A model generated the notes under the pieces. That model did not search any database. It worked only from the letters and a program-made list of their open reading frames with translations, and was not told the DNA's origin. This document shows, piece after piece, positions 41,110-50,024 of a DNA stretch of 64,000 nt. The stretch lies in the NCBI GenBank assembly GCA_040389965.1, contig JAZJZF010000040.1:1-64000 (forward strand), given 5' to 3'. Every line of letters begins with the position of its first letter. The first letter of the stretch is position 1. The stretch is from UBA4416 sp040389965 (GTDB taxonomy: Bacteria > Bacteroidota > Bacteroidia > B-17B0 > Aurantibacillaceae). Made by a program: the position numbers and the translations under genes.

Positions 41110-41773
41110 ATGATGAAATATCTTTTCTGTAGTATCTTGTGTTTGTATGGACTGTTCGGATATTCTCAGGACGAACCTAATTTTAGAGCCCCGGTATTGC
41201 CAAAGGTGGCAGTAAGGGCAAATCTTGGGATTCCTAAAATAATTTCCAGTCAACAATATCGTAATTCTTTTTCAGGAATATTTTCGGGTGAACTGGGTGT
41301 ATCCTATAAATTATTTTCGAATTATTTTTTTGGAGTAGGCTACAATTACAATTATTTTAAGGCACAACGTTATTTCAGAGAAAATACGAATCCACGAATT
41401 AATGCCAGTATGCAAATGCATGGAGGTCATTTAAAATTGGGTTACGATCATTTTTTTAAACCAACAGCTTTTACTACTATCTCCGTAAATATGGGTTATC
41501 AGGTAGGCAAGTATTATGGTTTGGAATATCCTCTCAAAGATACCATAAGGAAAGGCTATAATACGCAGTTTGGAAATGCCTTTATAGAGCCAATGATAGG
41601 CGTTTACTTTATTGTANNNNNNNNNNCAGTTCAATGCCGCAAATATTGGTTTTGATAAATTTGGATTTGCTTCTTCCGGTACTCAAAAAGCCTATAATGA
41701 TCTTCATAACAAGTGGGGCATGAGTATGATCACACTTGGTTTTGGTTTTTATTACGGCATTCAAAGAAAATAA
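41110..41773 (+). CDS. Outer-membrane beta-barrel protein (interrupted by an N gap)
   Basis: Signal peptide MKYLFCSILCLYGLFGYSQ (cleavage after YSQ), then alternating strands: KVAVRANLGIPKIISSQQYR, FSGELGVSYKLFSNYFFGVG, GGHLKLGYDHFFKPTAFTTI and MIGVYFIV at the gap. After the Ns the correct frame reads QFNAANIGFDKFGFASS and ends SMITLGFGFYYGIQRK with TAA at 41771-41773, a typical barrel terminus. The true gap length is unknown but must be a multiple of three. Function unknown; resembles porin-family barrels of Bacteroidota. Confidence 0.75.
41617..41626. other. Assembly gap (10 N) inside the barrel gene
   Basis: A placeholder of fixed length. Frames on both sides belong to one barrel protein, so the break is an assembly artefact, not a pseudogene. 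Confidence 0.9.
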
Positions 41774-41778
41774 ACCTG

Positions 41779-43068
41779 ATGCGGGCAGGTGTTATAGTAT
41801 GTTTCATTTTCCTCGCAACACTTCCTGTATTTTCTCAAAGCTCTTTATTCCCTATTAGGGGCAGAGTTATTGACATGGCAACAAAGGCCACTCTCAAAAA
41901 TGTCAGTATCAGTATTAACGGAACCTTAAGCGGTACTGTGAGTGATAGTGTCGGAACCTTCAATATACAGGGCCAGGGCGTGGCAGTGATCCTGAATTTT
42001 TCTATACTGGGCTATGAAAAAAAATCCGTTAAAGTAAGTGAACAATTGAAAGATACACTGATTGTGGAGCTTGTTCAAAAACAAAATAATCTTAGCGAAG
42101 TCAATATCAGTGCTACAGGAGTAGAAGTCGTTCATAAAAGTAAACGTTATAATGTATTGGATTATGAGTTTTACGGCGACAATATTCTACTGATCACTTA
42201 TGTGGATCTCAATAAATCGAAATTGGTACTAATTAACCAAAACTCCGATACGCTTGGTTTCAAAAAAATCCCATACGAGCCTAACAGACTGTTTAAGGAC
42301 TGTATTGGTAATATACACGTGGTGTGCAGAGATAGCTTGTATCAGGTATATTACAATGGAAAAACCCTTAGTTTGCTTTCCGGGAAAAGTACCCGTGATT
42401 TTGAGGATATTCTTTTGCCTTGCGTAGCGCAGGACTCGTCCAATTATTTTACAATAAACAAATATGGTTCAATGCTGGTTAACGCAGACGGATTTCATGC
42501 GTTTCATTCCCATAACCTCGGATTGAACTATGTGTTCGCAAATAAAAAAACGCGTCAAAAACAATTGCTGATCTCTATAGAGGATGAGAAAGGGATGGTA
42601 ATAAGCAAGGATGAAGATGCTTTTGAGGCGAGAAAAAGGGCATCAGGATTAAGTACCGAAGGTGACAAAACCTTTACGGAAGCCATTCTGTTAAAAGAGA
42701 TCTATGCACCACTTTACAATATTCATAACCGAATCTATATTTTTGATTTCGTGAATAGTAAGATCCGGCCTTTTGACAAGCAGCAAATGCCCGAACGGGA
42801 AGTTCCTATTGAGTTTCACAAAACTCTAAAATTTATACGGGATGTACAGATCGATGAGAAGACCGGAAAAGTCTTTGCCTTATTTGAGTCGAATGGAATT
42901 ATAGAACTACAGGAAGTTAACCTGAATACGGGACTTATAAATGCGTCTTATAAAATCCCCTTTGTATTTGTAAACCATGTGAAGGTGCATGGTGATTACA
43001 TTTATTTTATTCGCAAAGAAAATGCGTATGATGATGCGAAATTTTTATCGAGGCTGAAAGTACATTAA
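41779..43068 (+). CDS. CarboxypepD_reg-like surface protein, copy 1
   Basis: About 429 residues from ATG 41779, which gives a clean signal peptide (MRAGVIVCFIFLATLPVFSQ); an upstream ATG (41713) lies inside the barrel gene in another frame. Residues about 25-110 form a CarboxypepD_reg-like domain (IRGRVIDMATKATLKNVSIS; GTFNIQ...FSILGYEKKSVKV). The remainder (YNVLDYEFYGDNILLITYVD, repeated strand segments) looks like a beta-propeller. Paralogue of the gene at 43202. Function unknown. Confidence 0.75.
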   Translation: MRAGVIVCFIFLATLPVFSQSSLFPIRGRVIDMATKATLKNVSISINGTLSGTVSDSVGTFNIQGQGVAVILNFSILGYEKKSVKVSEQLKDTLIVELVQKQNNLSEVNISATGVEVVHKSKRYNVLDYEFYGDNILLITYVDLNKSKLVLINQNSDTLGFKKIPYEPNRLFKDCIGNIHVVCRDSLYQVYYNGKTLSLLSGKSTRDFEDILLPCVAQDSSNYFTINKYGSMLVNADGFHAFHSHNLGLNYVFANKKTRQKQLLISIEDEKGMVISKDEDAFEARKRASGLSTEGDKTFTEAILLKEIYAPLYNIHNRIYIFDFVNSKIRPFDKQQMPEREVPIEFHKTLKFIRDVQIDEKTGKVFALFESNGIIELQEVNLNTGLINASYKIPFVFVNHVKVHGDYIYFIRKENAYDDAKFLSRLKVH

Positions 43069-43078
43069 GTATTCAGCA

Positions 43079-43148
43079 TTTATTCGAAACGTAAACTCTC
43101 TATAGGATCGAGCTGAGAAGCACGTTTGGGAGGTAAGTAGCCACTTAT
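43079..43148 (-). pseudogene. Vestige of a second MacB-type permease gene
   Basis: On the minus strand it encodes the last 21 residues of the permease (SGYLPPKRASQLDPIES, then LRFE and stop at 43082-43080). It is 66/70 identical to 44517-44586, with 51 consecutive identical bases at the 3' end. Of the four differences three are synonymous and one is Ala to Pro, so the copies diverged while still coding. The rest of the gene is absent. It lies after copy 1 exactly as the intact permease lies after copy 2. Confidence 0.88.
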
Positions 43149-43201
43149 ATTTATTATTTTATATTAAAATGATTAAATTCATATATTCATTAAAAAACGT
43201 C

Positions 43202-44509
43202 ATGAAACGGATAGTGTTTTTTGTATATATTTTTCTCATCTGCAGTATCTCAACATTTGCACAATCACAAGGATTTTCTTTAAAAGGTAAAGTAAGGGAC
43301 AACGTTACTAAATTACCTTTAAAAAATGTGAGTATTAGTGTTGATGGTACTCTGAGTGGTACGATTAGTGATAGCACAGGGGCTTTTAGCTTATACATTC
43401 CTGTCAATGCCATCAGATTACAGTTTTCAATACTGGGTTACGAGAAAAAGTTCATTAAGATAAGCCCGGAATCTACTGCCGAACTTGTGATTGAGCTGAC
43501 AAAAAAAATAACTGATCTGAATGAAGTTACGATTAATGCTCCCGCAGTTGAGATCATCCATAAGCACAAACGCTATAATGTATTGGATTATGAGTTTTAT
43601 GGTGACAATATTTTACTGATCACCTATGTTGATCTTGACAAGGCTAAACTGGTACTGATCAATCAAAACTCTGATACCCTTGGTATTAAACGTATTCCCT
43701 CCGAACCTAACAGATTGTTTAAAGATTGTCTCGGGAATATCCATGTGGTTTGCCATGATAGCATCTACCAGGCCTATTACAATGAGAATAAACTTCAGCT
43801 ATTGACATCAAAAAGTATTGGTGATTTTGAGAAAATTCTTTTGCCTTGTGTGGCGCAGGATTCTTCCAATTTCTACCTGGAAACCAAGGCCGGCACTCAT
43901 ATGGTTAACGATTTTTTTAAGTCTGTTAAATCAAACAGTTATATCGTTAACTATACCAGCATAAATAAAAAGAGTAGGCAACGGCTTAACTTTGCTATGA
44001 TTGTTGATGAAAAAACGATTAACCAGCAGGCAGAAGAAAAATCCAGGCAAGATTATAAAGTGCAACTGGCGAAAAAATATAAGTACCGTTACAATCGCTG
44101 GGCTGAGAATTTATTTGTAGAAACTCTTGTGTTTACTGAAGTGTATGCTCCTCTATACAATATCAATAATTCTATTTATATTTTCGATTGCATTAACAAT
44201 AATATACAATGCTACGATAAGCTCTGTCAATTAAAGAAAACAATACCTATCGATTTTCATAAAAATTTGCAGTTTACGAGGGAGATGCAGATCGATCCTA
44301 AAACATTGAAAGCCTTTGCCGTCTTTGAATCGAATGGCATCAGTGAATTGAAAGAGATCAACCTGAATACCGGCCGGGTAAATGCTTCTTGCAAAATTCC
44401 TTTTGTGTTTGTTAATCACATTAAAGTATATGATAATTACATTTACTTTATCAGGAAAGGAAAAGAGTATGATGAGACACGGTATTTATCCAGATTGAAA
44501 ATGAACTAG
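43202..44509 (+). CDS. CarboxypepD_reg-like surface protein, copy 2
   Basis: About 435 residues from ATG 43202 (signal peptide MKRIVFFVYIFLICSISTFA); the frame is open from 43169, but that start would spoil the signal. Same architecture as copy 1: CarboxypepD_reg-like domain (LKGKVRDNVTKLPLKNVSIS) and a likely beta-propeller (YNVLDYEFYGDNILLITYVD; LVLINQNSDTLGIKRIPSEP). The central region is closely similar to copy 1; the two result from tandem duplication. Convergent with the permease, 8 bases between stops. Confidence 0.75.
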   Translation: MKRIVFFVYIFLICSISTFAQSQGFSLKGKVRDNVTKLPLKNVSISVDGTLSGTISDSTGAFSLYIPVNAIRLQFSILGYEKKFIKISPESTAELVIELTKKITDLNEVTINAPAVEIIHKHKRYNVLDYEFYGDNILLITYVDLDKAKLVLINQNSDTLGIKRIPSEPNRLFKDCLGNIHVVCHDSIYQAYYNENKLQLLTSKSIGDFEKILLPCVAQDSSNFYLETKAGTHMVNDFFKSVKSNSYIVNYTSINKKSRQRLNFAMIVDEKTINQQAEEKSRQDYKVQLAKKYKYRYNRWAENLFVETLVFTEVYAPLYNINNSIYIFDCINNNIQCYDKLCQLKKTIPIDFHKNLQFTREMQIDPKTLKAFAVFESNGISELKEINLNTGRVNASCKIPFVFVNHIKVYDNYIYFIRKGKEYDETRYLSRLKMN

Positions 44510-44517
44510 GGTTACGT

Positions 44518-45759
44518 TTATTCGAAACGTAAACTCTCTATAGGATCGAGCTGAGAAGCACGTTTGGCAGGTAAATAACCGCTTATTAAACCAACAACCA
44601 TACATACAATGAAGCCGGTAATGATCCAGAACCAGGGCATGAAAAATTCGGAACTCAGGTTATACGAAATTAAATTGGCGGTTATAATTCCCATAAGGAT
44701 CCCAAAAAAACCTCCTATCACACAAATAACAATACTTTCAATTAAAAACTGATTCTTGATGATCTCTGAGGTTGCTCCCAGGGCTTTGCGAATTCCTATT
44801 TCGCGTGTACGTTCGGTAACGGATACTAACATAATATTCATTAAGCCAATAGAAGCGCCAATCAATGTAATGATGCCGATAATGATAGCACCTGTGGAAG
44901 CCTTACTGGTTAAGCCTATGAGCATATTAGCAAGATTATCTGCTTTTGTGATTTCAAAATTATCGTCTTCTCCCAAAGGCACTCCGCGTATTTTTCTGAA
45001 CAAACCGGTTGCTTCACCCAATGCAATATTAAGCAACTGCGTATTTTTTGCAAGAATACTTATGGTAAAACTCATATCCTGCTTGCCGTAGTATTGCCTT
45101 GCTGTTGTAAGGGGAATAATACAAACTTTATCTCCACCAAAACCCATACTGTTGCCTTTACTGGCCAGTACGCCAATAACACGGTACTTTGCGCTATTTA
45201 TAGTAATGGTTTTATCGAGACCACTTTTTTTATTTTTGAACAGATCGGTTTCAACGTCTTTACCAATAATGGCCAGATGAGCACTGCTTAAAACATCCTG
45301 TGCCGAAAAATTTCTGCCACCTTCGAGCTCGTAGCCACTGGTAGCAAGGTAGTTCTCGTCGCCACCAAACAGTTGTATATTGGGATTTGTTTTTTCAGAC
45401 TCGAATTTAATGCGTGCCGCAAAAGACGCCATGGTTGAAACAGCCGTAGTTACAGGGAAATTAAATTCATTTTTAAAACGTTGTGCTTCTTTATAGGAAA
45501 TGGATTCATATTTTTTGGAACGTTTACCATGCCGGCCAACGCGTACACTTGTTTCTTTATTACGAATGGTAAATGAATTGGCACCCATGCTGGTAAAGTT
45601 GCTATTAATAGAGGCCTTCATCGCATCAATAGCAGATGAAATCCCTACTAATGCCGTGATGCCAAAAAAGATAATGAGCATCGTTAAAAATGCCCTGAGC
45701 TTATTTCCTTTAATAGAATCGGTAGCTACTTTTATGTTTTCGGTCAGCAAAAATGCCAT
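44518..45759 (-). CDS. MacB/FtsX-type ABC transporter permease
   Basis: A 413-residue protein: N-terminal span, a periplasmic MacB_PCD domain (about residues 45-250) and an FtsX domain with three spans (about 285-400). Motifs: KLRAFLTMLIIFFGITALVG, NIMLVSVTERTREIGIRKAL and GLISGYLPAKRASQLDPIES near the end. Such permeases work with an ATPase in outer-membrane-directed export or mechanotransmission. No ATPase gene is adjacent. A 70-base duplicate of its 3' end lies at 43079-43148. Confidence 0.92.
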   Translation of the reverse strand: MAFLLTENIKVATDSIKGNKLRAFLTMLIIFFGITALVGISSAIDAMKASINSNFTSMGANSFTIRNKETSVRVGRHGKRSKKYESISYKEAQRFKNEFNFPVTTAVSTMASFAARIKFESEKTNPNIQLFGGDENYLATSGYELEGGRNFSAQDVLSSAHLAIIGKDVETDLFKNKKSGLDKTITINSAKYRVIGVLASKGNSMGFGGDKVCIIPLTTARQYYGKQDMSFTISILAKNTQLLNIALGEATGLFRKIRGVPLGEDDNFEITKADNLANMLIGLTSKASTGAIIIGIITLIGASIGLMNIMLVSVTERTREIGIRKALGATSEIIKNQFLIESIVICVIGGFFGILMGIITANLISYNLSSEFFMPWFWIITGFIVCMVVGLISGYLPAKRASQLDPIESLRFE

Positions 45760-45798
45760 AAGGTAAAAGTAAGGATTAGAATTAATATTACACCGAAA

Positions 45799-47181
45799 TT
45801 ATTCGTCTAATCCATTAACGGCTTTTTCGTAGTCGGGGCTATGCAGGAGGCTTACGTCTATGTCTTTTTTATCCATTTTACCAAAGGCGTTCATATAGGA
45901 TTTAAAGGTCATGGCATCAAAATGGATAATGCGGTATTTGTATTGAAAAGTCTGGTAAATATTTAAGACTACAAAAAGGCTAACGACTCCAAACCAGATC
46001 CTTGTTTTGGTTTTATGAAGGATAGAGATCTTGTAAAAACAAGCCGCTAAAGGAAAAATCAACAGGGGGTATATGTCAATCATTGGTCTTAGCCCAAAGG
46101 AACCGCCATACCACCAGCACCACCAGCTTGCAACAATATAGAAGTATAAAGGGAGTAAGATAAGATGTATAGTGTAAAATCCTTTAGCGCTTTGTTTCCT
46201 GATAAGATATAAGCCCGGAAATACAAATAAAAACAGGGGAGAATAGATAAGCCAGCTATTTCTAAAGCTGAATAAACAATCTAAGATATGTGGATGTCCA
46301 AAAAAGAAGCCTTCTTTACCATAAGAAAATGCCAGATAATGGCCGGTTACATATTTCCAGTAAAGCAATTGCGGGGATATAACAAGAAACGTTAAGCAAA
46401 AAAATAAAATGGCCTGCTTATAATGTTTAATAAAGAAAAAGAATCTGTCTTTAAGTTCCTGCCTATTATTGATACCAATAAGTACAATGGCAACAGCAAA
46501 TAAAAGATTGATTGGTCGTATTAAAATAATTAAGCCTAATAGAACGGAGAGTGCAATAATGTATTTTGTTTTGGGATTTTGATAATATTTAATAATACAA
46601 TAAAGAAATATTGAAAAAAGAGAAAAGGTGTAAGAATGGCTCATGACGGGCTCTACAGTTGAATAGCAAAGCAAGTTGGTTCCAAAGAAAATAACAAAAA
46701 TACTGATAGTCGTTATTTTTTCGGAATAGTATAGTAACAAAAGCTTTCGTAAATAAATGAAACCGAACAACACATAAAACAAGCCTGAAAATTCAATAAA
46801 AAAATGATAGATCTCTGAATAGCCGTCGGGATTATAATCCAAAGGGCCGGCCAAAGCATGCGCTGTCAAAAAGAACGGGGCGTAGAGTACAGCCATCCCC
46901 ATCGAATATTTTATAACATGGTTGCCATTCTTATCATCCACATAAACGTATTTTATGCCTTGATAGTTTTGCTTATTAGTAGCATTTATAAAACTTAGCT
47001 TCACATCTTTATTAATAATTGTGGCCGGCAGGTAACAATAATATCCGATAGCATCCCATACAATAACACTTTTACTCCGGTATTTTTCAAGATTTAAGTG
47101 GACTTCGGTAATAGTTAAACATATGAGTATAATGCTTATTACAGAAGGCTTACGACGTATATATGCTAAAATAGATTTCAA
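45799..47181 (-). CDS. GT-C-like multi-span membrane protein
   Basis: A 460-residue protein with about ten spans. The start (WDAIGYYCYLPATIINKDVK) with an acidic residue in the first periplasmic loop, and a large loop after span 7 (HYLAFSYGKEGFFFGHPHIL; GGSFGLRPMIDIYP), fit a GT-C lipid-linked sugar transferase, similar to unnamed Bacteroidota proteins. No enzyme family is certain. Monocistronic on the minus strand. Confidence 0.6.
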   Translation of the reverse strand: MKSILAYIRRKPSVISIILICLTITEVHLNLEKYRSKSVIVWDAIGYYCYLPATIINKDVKLSFINATNKQNYQGIKYVYVDDKNGNHVIKYSMGMAVLYAPFFLTAHALAGPLDYNPDGYSEIYHFFIEFSGLFYVLFGFIYLRKLLLLYYSEKITTISIFVIFFGTNLLCYSTVEPVMSHSYTFSLFSIFLYCIIKYYQNPKTKYIIALSVLLGLIILIRPINLLFAVAIVLIGINNRQELKDRFFFFIKHYKQAILFFCLTFLVISPQLLYWKYVTGHYLAFSYGKEGFFFGHPHILDCLFSFRNSWLIYSPLFLFVFPGLYLIRKQSAKGFYTIHLILLPLYFYIVASWWCWWYGGSFGLRPMIDIYPLLIFPLAACFYKISILHKTKTRIWFGVVSLFVVLNIYQTFQYKYRIIHFDAMTFKSYMNAFGKMDKKDIDVSLLHSPDYEKAVNGLDE

Positions 47182-47312
47182 TAGAGCACCAGATATTCTT
47201 TAAAAATAAGCATTCCATTTAATACTACAACGGTGTTTATGAGCAATATTTTCCTCACATTTTCCCGGATATCTTTTGAACAGGTGGCATTGCTTTTTAT
47301 AATTCAGTAGCG

Positions 47313-48341
47313 ATGAAAAACCTGTATTTCATGTTTGTGGTATTATGTAGTGTAGTTTATTCGTGTGTGCGTCCTCCACGTTCATTCATGCATACGGCAC
47401 AACCTCTTCCTCCTGATTATGAGCAACGCAAATACTGGGCGGCTTTGCCTGATAAAAAAGACAGCGCTGATTTTGAAATGCCGTATTATGGTATAATAGA
47501 CGGTCAGCAAAATGCAAAAGCGGATGTGTTTTTTATACCTCCAACTAATTATATTGAGGGAAGGCACTGGAACGTGAGCTTAGATGATTCTGCAGCCAAT
47601 GCCGTAACAGATAATGTAGGCTGTAAACTGTTGGCCAGCGCTTATAACGGAAGCTGCAAAGTATACGTACCCCGTTACCGTACAGCTATTTTGTATTCCT
47701 ATTTTGCAAGCGGTAAAAATGCAAAGCTTTCTTTTGGTCTGGCTTATAAAGATGTAGAAGCTGCCTTTTTATATTATATGAAGCATTATAATAAAGGTCG
47801 TCCTATTGTAATAGCGGCTCATAGCCAGGGAACAGATTATGCGATTACTCTCGTAAAACGATTTTTTGATAAGGATACTGCATTAAAGCAGCAGCTTGTA
47901 GCAGCTTATCTTATTGGACGACCCATTTATGATACGACGTTTAAAGTAATTCAGCCATTATATTCTGCAGAACAAACAGGAGGCTTTGTTGTTTGGAACA
48001 GTGTTTCCTATCACACCAATACCTTTTACACTAAACCTGTTGGTAAAATAATAGGCGTGAATCCTTTAAGCTGGAAAAGTGATACGGTATATGTACCTGC
48101 AACTTTTAATAAAGGTGGGTTACCGTTTACGGCAAACAGAATTGATACGGCAGTGGTGGACGCCAAACTTGCTCCTTCCGGTTTTTTATGGGTAAACAGT
48201 CCTTCTTCTAAATCTGCGGAAGAATACCCCGGACTCAATAGTTTTTATTACCATAAAGATGATTATGCGTTTTATTACATGAATATCCGGGCAAATGTAG
48301 AACAACGGATAAACGCCTATATTAAAAAGCATAAGAAATAA
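47313..48341 (+). CDS. DUF3089-family alpha/beta-hydrolase lipoprotein
   Basis: A 342-residue protein with lipobox (residues 1-18; VVYSCVRPP). The DUF3089 region contains ADVFFIPPTNYIEGRHWNVS, NGSCKVYVPRYRTAILYSYF, the nucleophile elbow IVIAAHSQGTDYAITLVKRF (Ser in HSQG) and LGVNPLSWKSDTVYV-like sequence. DUF3089 proteins are predicted lipases/esterases. It acts at the periplasm or outer membrane. Substrate unknown. Confidence 0.85.
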   Translation: MKNLYFMFVVLCSVVYSCVRPPRSFMHTAQPLPPDYEQRKYWAALPDKKDSADFEMPYYGIIDGQQNAKADVFFIPPTNYIEGRHWNVSLDDSAANAVTDNVGCKLLASAYNGSCKVYVPRYRTAILYSYFASGKNAKLSFGLAYKDVEAAFLYYMKHYNKGRPIVIAAHSQGTDYAITLVKRFFDKDTALKQQLVAAYLIGRPIYDTTFKVIQPLYSAEQTGGFVVWNSVSYHTNTFYTKPVGKIIGVNPLSWKSDTVYVPATFNKGGLPFTANRIDTAVVDAKLAPSGFLWVNSPSSKSAEEYPGLNSFYYHKDDYAFYYMNIRANVEQRINAYIKKHKK

Positions 48342-48387
48342 AACAAATTGCTTTTCTACCAGAAGCTAATGGAAATATTCAGATCAG

Positions 48388-49947
48388 TTATAAAATTGCT
48401 TTCGGCATTATTTTCCGTGTCCATGTTTTGGCTTGTTTTTCTTTACCGGCAAAGGCATCCGGGTTTGCTGTAAGGGTTGTATGCCAGGAGTTTTCAGGTT
48501 TAAATTCTATTTCCATACCTTTTAAAACTCCTGCAGCCACTTTTTGCGAGTGCATGATGGCAATACATTCTGTATTTAAATTAGCGCTTCTTGGGTCAAG
48601 GTTAAACGTTCCGATAACTGTAATATTTCCGTCAATCACCATCGACTTGGCATGTAGTCCAAAAATAGGGGCGTAGTTCAATTTTTTTTGCAAAGCGCCC
48701 GTCATAATTTTATAGCGGTCTGCAGCATCAGGTCTGAACTCGTATATTTCAATACCGGTTTCCAGTAATTTTTTGCGGCATTTTTGGTAGCCTGCAAATG
48801 CTTCCAGATTATCGGTAGAAGCAAGGCTGTTGGTAAGGATCCGTATTTTCACGCCGCGTTTTACAGCTTCTTTGAATAAGGTTTCACCCTGCTCGGTAGT
48901 AATTAAATAAGGAGATTGAATGTCGATAGATGTTTTTGCCTGTTTCACAAGATCTATCAGTGCAGAGGTAGAAATACCGCCTCCAACAAATGCTTTTTTG
49001 CGATCGTATTTGCCTGGCATATCCGAAATAAAGGAAACACTGTCTAACCATACCAGGTCACCGGAAGCTTGTATAGCCTTAAATGCCGAAGGAAGGTTTT
49101 TTATTTTTTCTCTTACCTGAGGCCAGAAATTATCGGGATTACAGGCATACTGGTGGAGCCTTTCATATTTATCTGTTGCCTTAAAATCGTTTCCTGCTTC
49201 TTCTACAATATTGGTAACAGGTACGCTTAAGGTATCATTCCAAAATTCTTCGAAAGATTTTTCCACTGTTCCCGAAACTTTTCCCATTAACAGTACATCA
49301 CGGTCTCTGAAATTATACTCGTGGTCGTAATCAAAATATTCATCGGCAATATTACGCCCGCCTGTAATAGAAATTTTACCATCTACTGTAAATGTTTTGT
49401 TGTGCATGCGTTGGTTGGCATTCACAAAATCGTATTTGAATTTGCTTAATTTCTGTACAATATTTTTACCAAGGTTAACACCCGGATTATAGATCTTAAT
49501 AGAAATATTTTCGTGCGAATCCATCGTTAAGATGTCATGCGCTCCGGCTTCTACCATCATATCATCTATTAAAATACGCACCTTTACGCCTCTGTCTGCT
49601 GCACGTACCAGGTAATCGCAGGCAATAAGTCCTACATTGTCGGTAGAGAAAATAAAATATTGTATGTCGATGGTTTTTTCGGCATACTCACTCAACCAGG
49701 CACGTGTTACCATTGATCCATCACCATCTTCTAAAACATAAACGCCTGTTTTCGTTTTCATTAATTCTGCTATAGGTTCCAGTTCTTTTGAAAGGGTGGT
49801 AGAATCATTGCGGTGGATGCTGGCACAGAAATCTTTTTCGGCAACAGGGATTTCCAATGAATCGGAGCAGGCGGTAAAAAGAACACTACTCCATAACAAG
49901 CACAGATTTAAAGATCCGGCAAGGGCTTTGAATTGAATTGGTTTCAT
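48388..49947 (-). CDS. Phospholipase D-family lipoprotein (cardiolipin-synthase-like)
   Basis: A 519-residue protein with lipobox (SVLFTACSD). Two HKD motifs: RMHNKTFTVDGKISITGGRN (His-Lys-Asp, about residue 186) and LHAKSMVIDGNITVIGTFNL (about residue 433), each followed by the expected Gly/Asn. Conserved spacing and the DIQYFIFSTDNVGLIACDYL lead-in match PLD-type phosphatidyltransferases/nucleases. It is lipid-anchored, unlike cytoplasmic-membrane cardiolipin synthases, so it may act on envelope phospholipids in the periplasm. Monocistronic. Confidence 0.88.
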   Translation of the reverse strand: MKPIQFKALAGSLNLCLLWSSVLFTACSDSLEIPVAEKDFCASIHRNDSTTLSKELEPIAELMKTKTGVYVLEDGDGSMVTRAWLSEYAEKTIDIQYFIFSTDNVGLIACDYLVRAADRGVKVRILIDDMMVEAGAHDILTMDSHENISIKIYNPGVNLGKNIVQKLSKFKYDFVNANQRMHNKTFTVDGKISITGGRNIADEYFDYDHEYNFRDRDVLLMGKVSGTVEKSFEEFWNDTLSVPVTNIVEEAGNDFKATDKYERLHQYACNPDNFWPQVREKIKNLPSAFKAIQASGDLVWLDSVSFISDMPGKYDRKKAFVGGGISTSALIDLVKQAKTSIDIQSPYLITTEQGETLFKEAVKRGVKIRILTNSLASTDNLEAFAGYQKCRKKLLETGIEIYEFRPDAADRYKIMTGALQKKLNYAPIFGLHAKSMVIDGNITVIGTFNLDPRSANLNTECIAIMHSQKVAAGVLKGMEIEFKPENSWHTTLTANPDAFAGKEKQAKTWTRKIMPKAIL

Positions 49948-50024
49948 TGAATGAATTTACATTTTAAACATCAATGATAGCATTATTTTAACGAAAACAG
50001 AAGCGGAACGGATGCTTTTATGGC

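Noticed and set aside
41110..41655. Truncated barrel protein ending at 41655
   Set aside because: Same reason: the frame after the N run continues in another phase to 41773.
41713..41778. Longer start for the CarboxypepD_reg-like copy 1
   Set aside because: It overlaps the end of the barrel gene in another frame and would place 22 non-signal residues before a good signal peptide.
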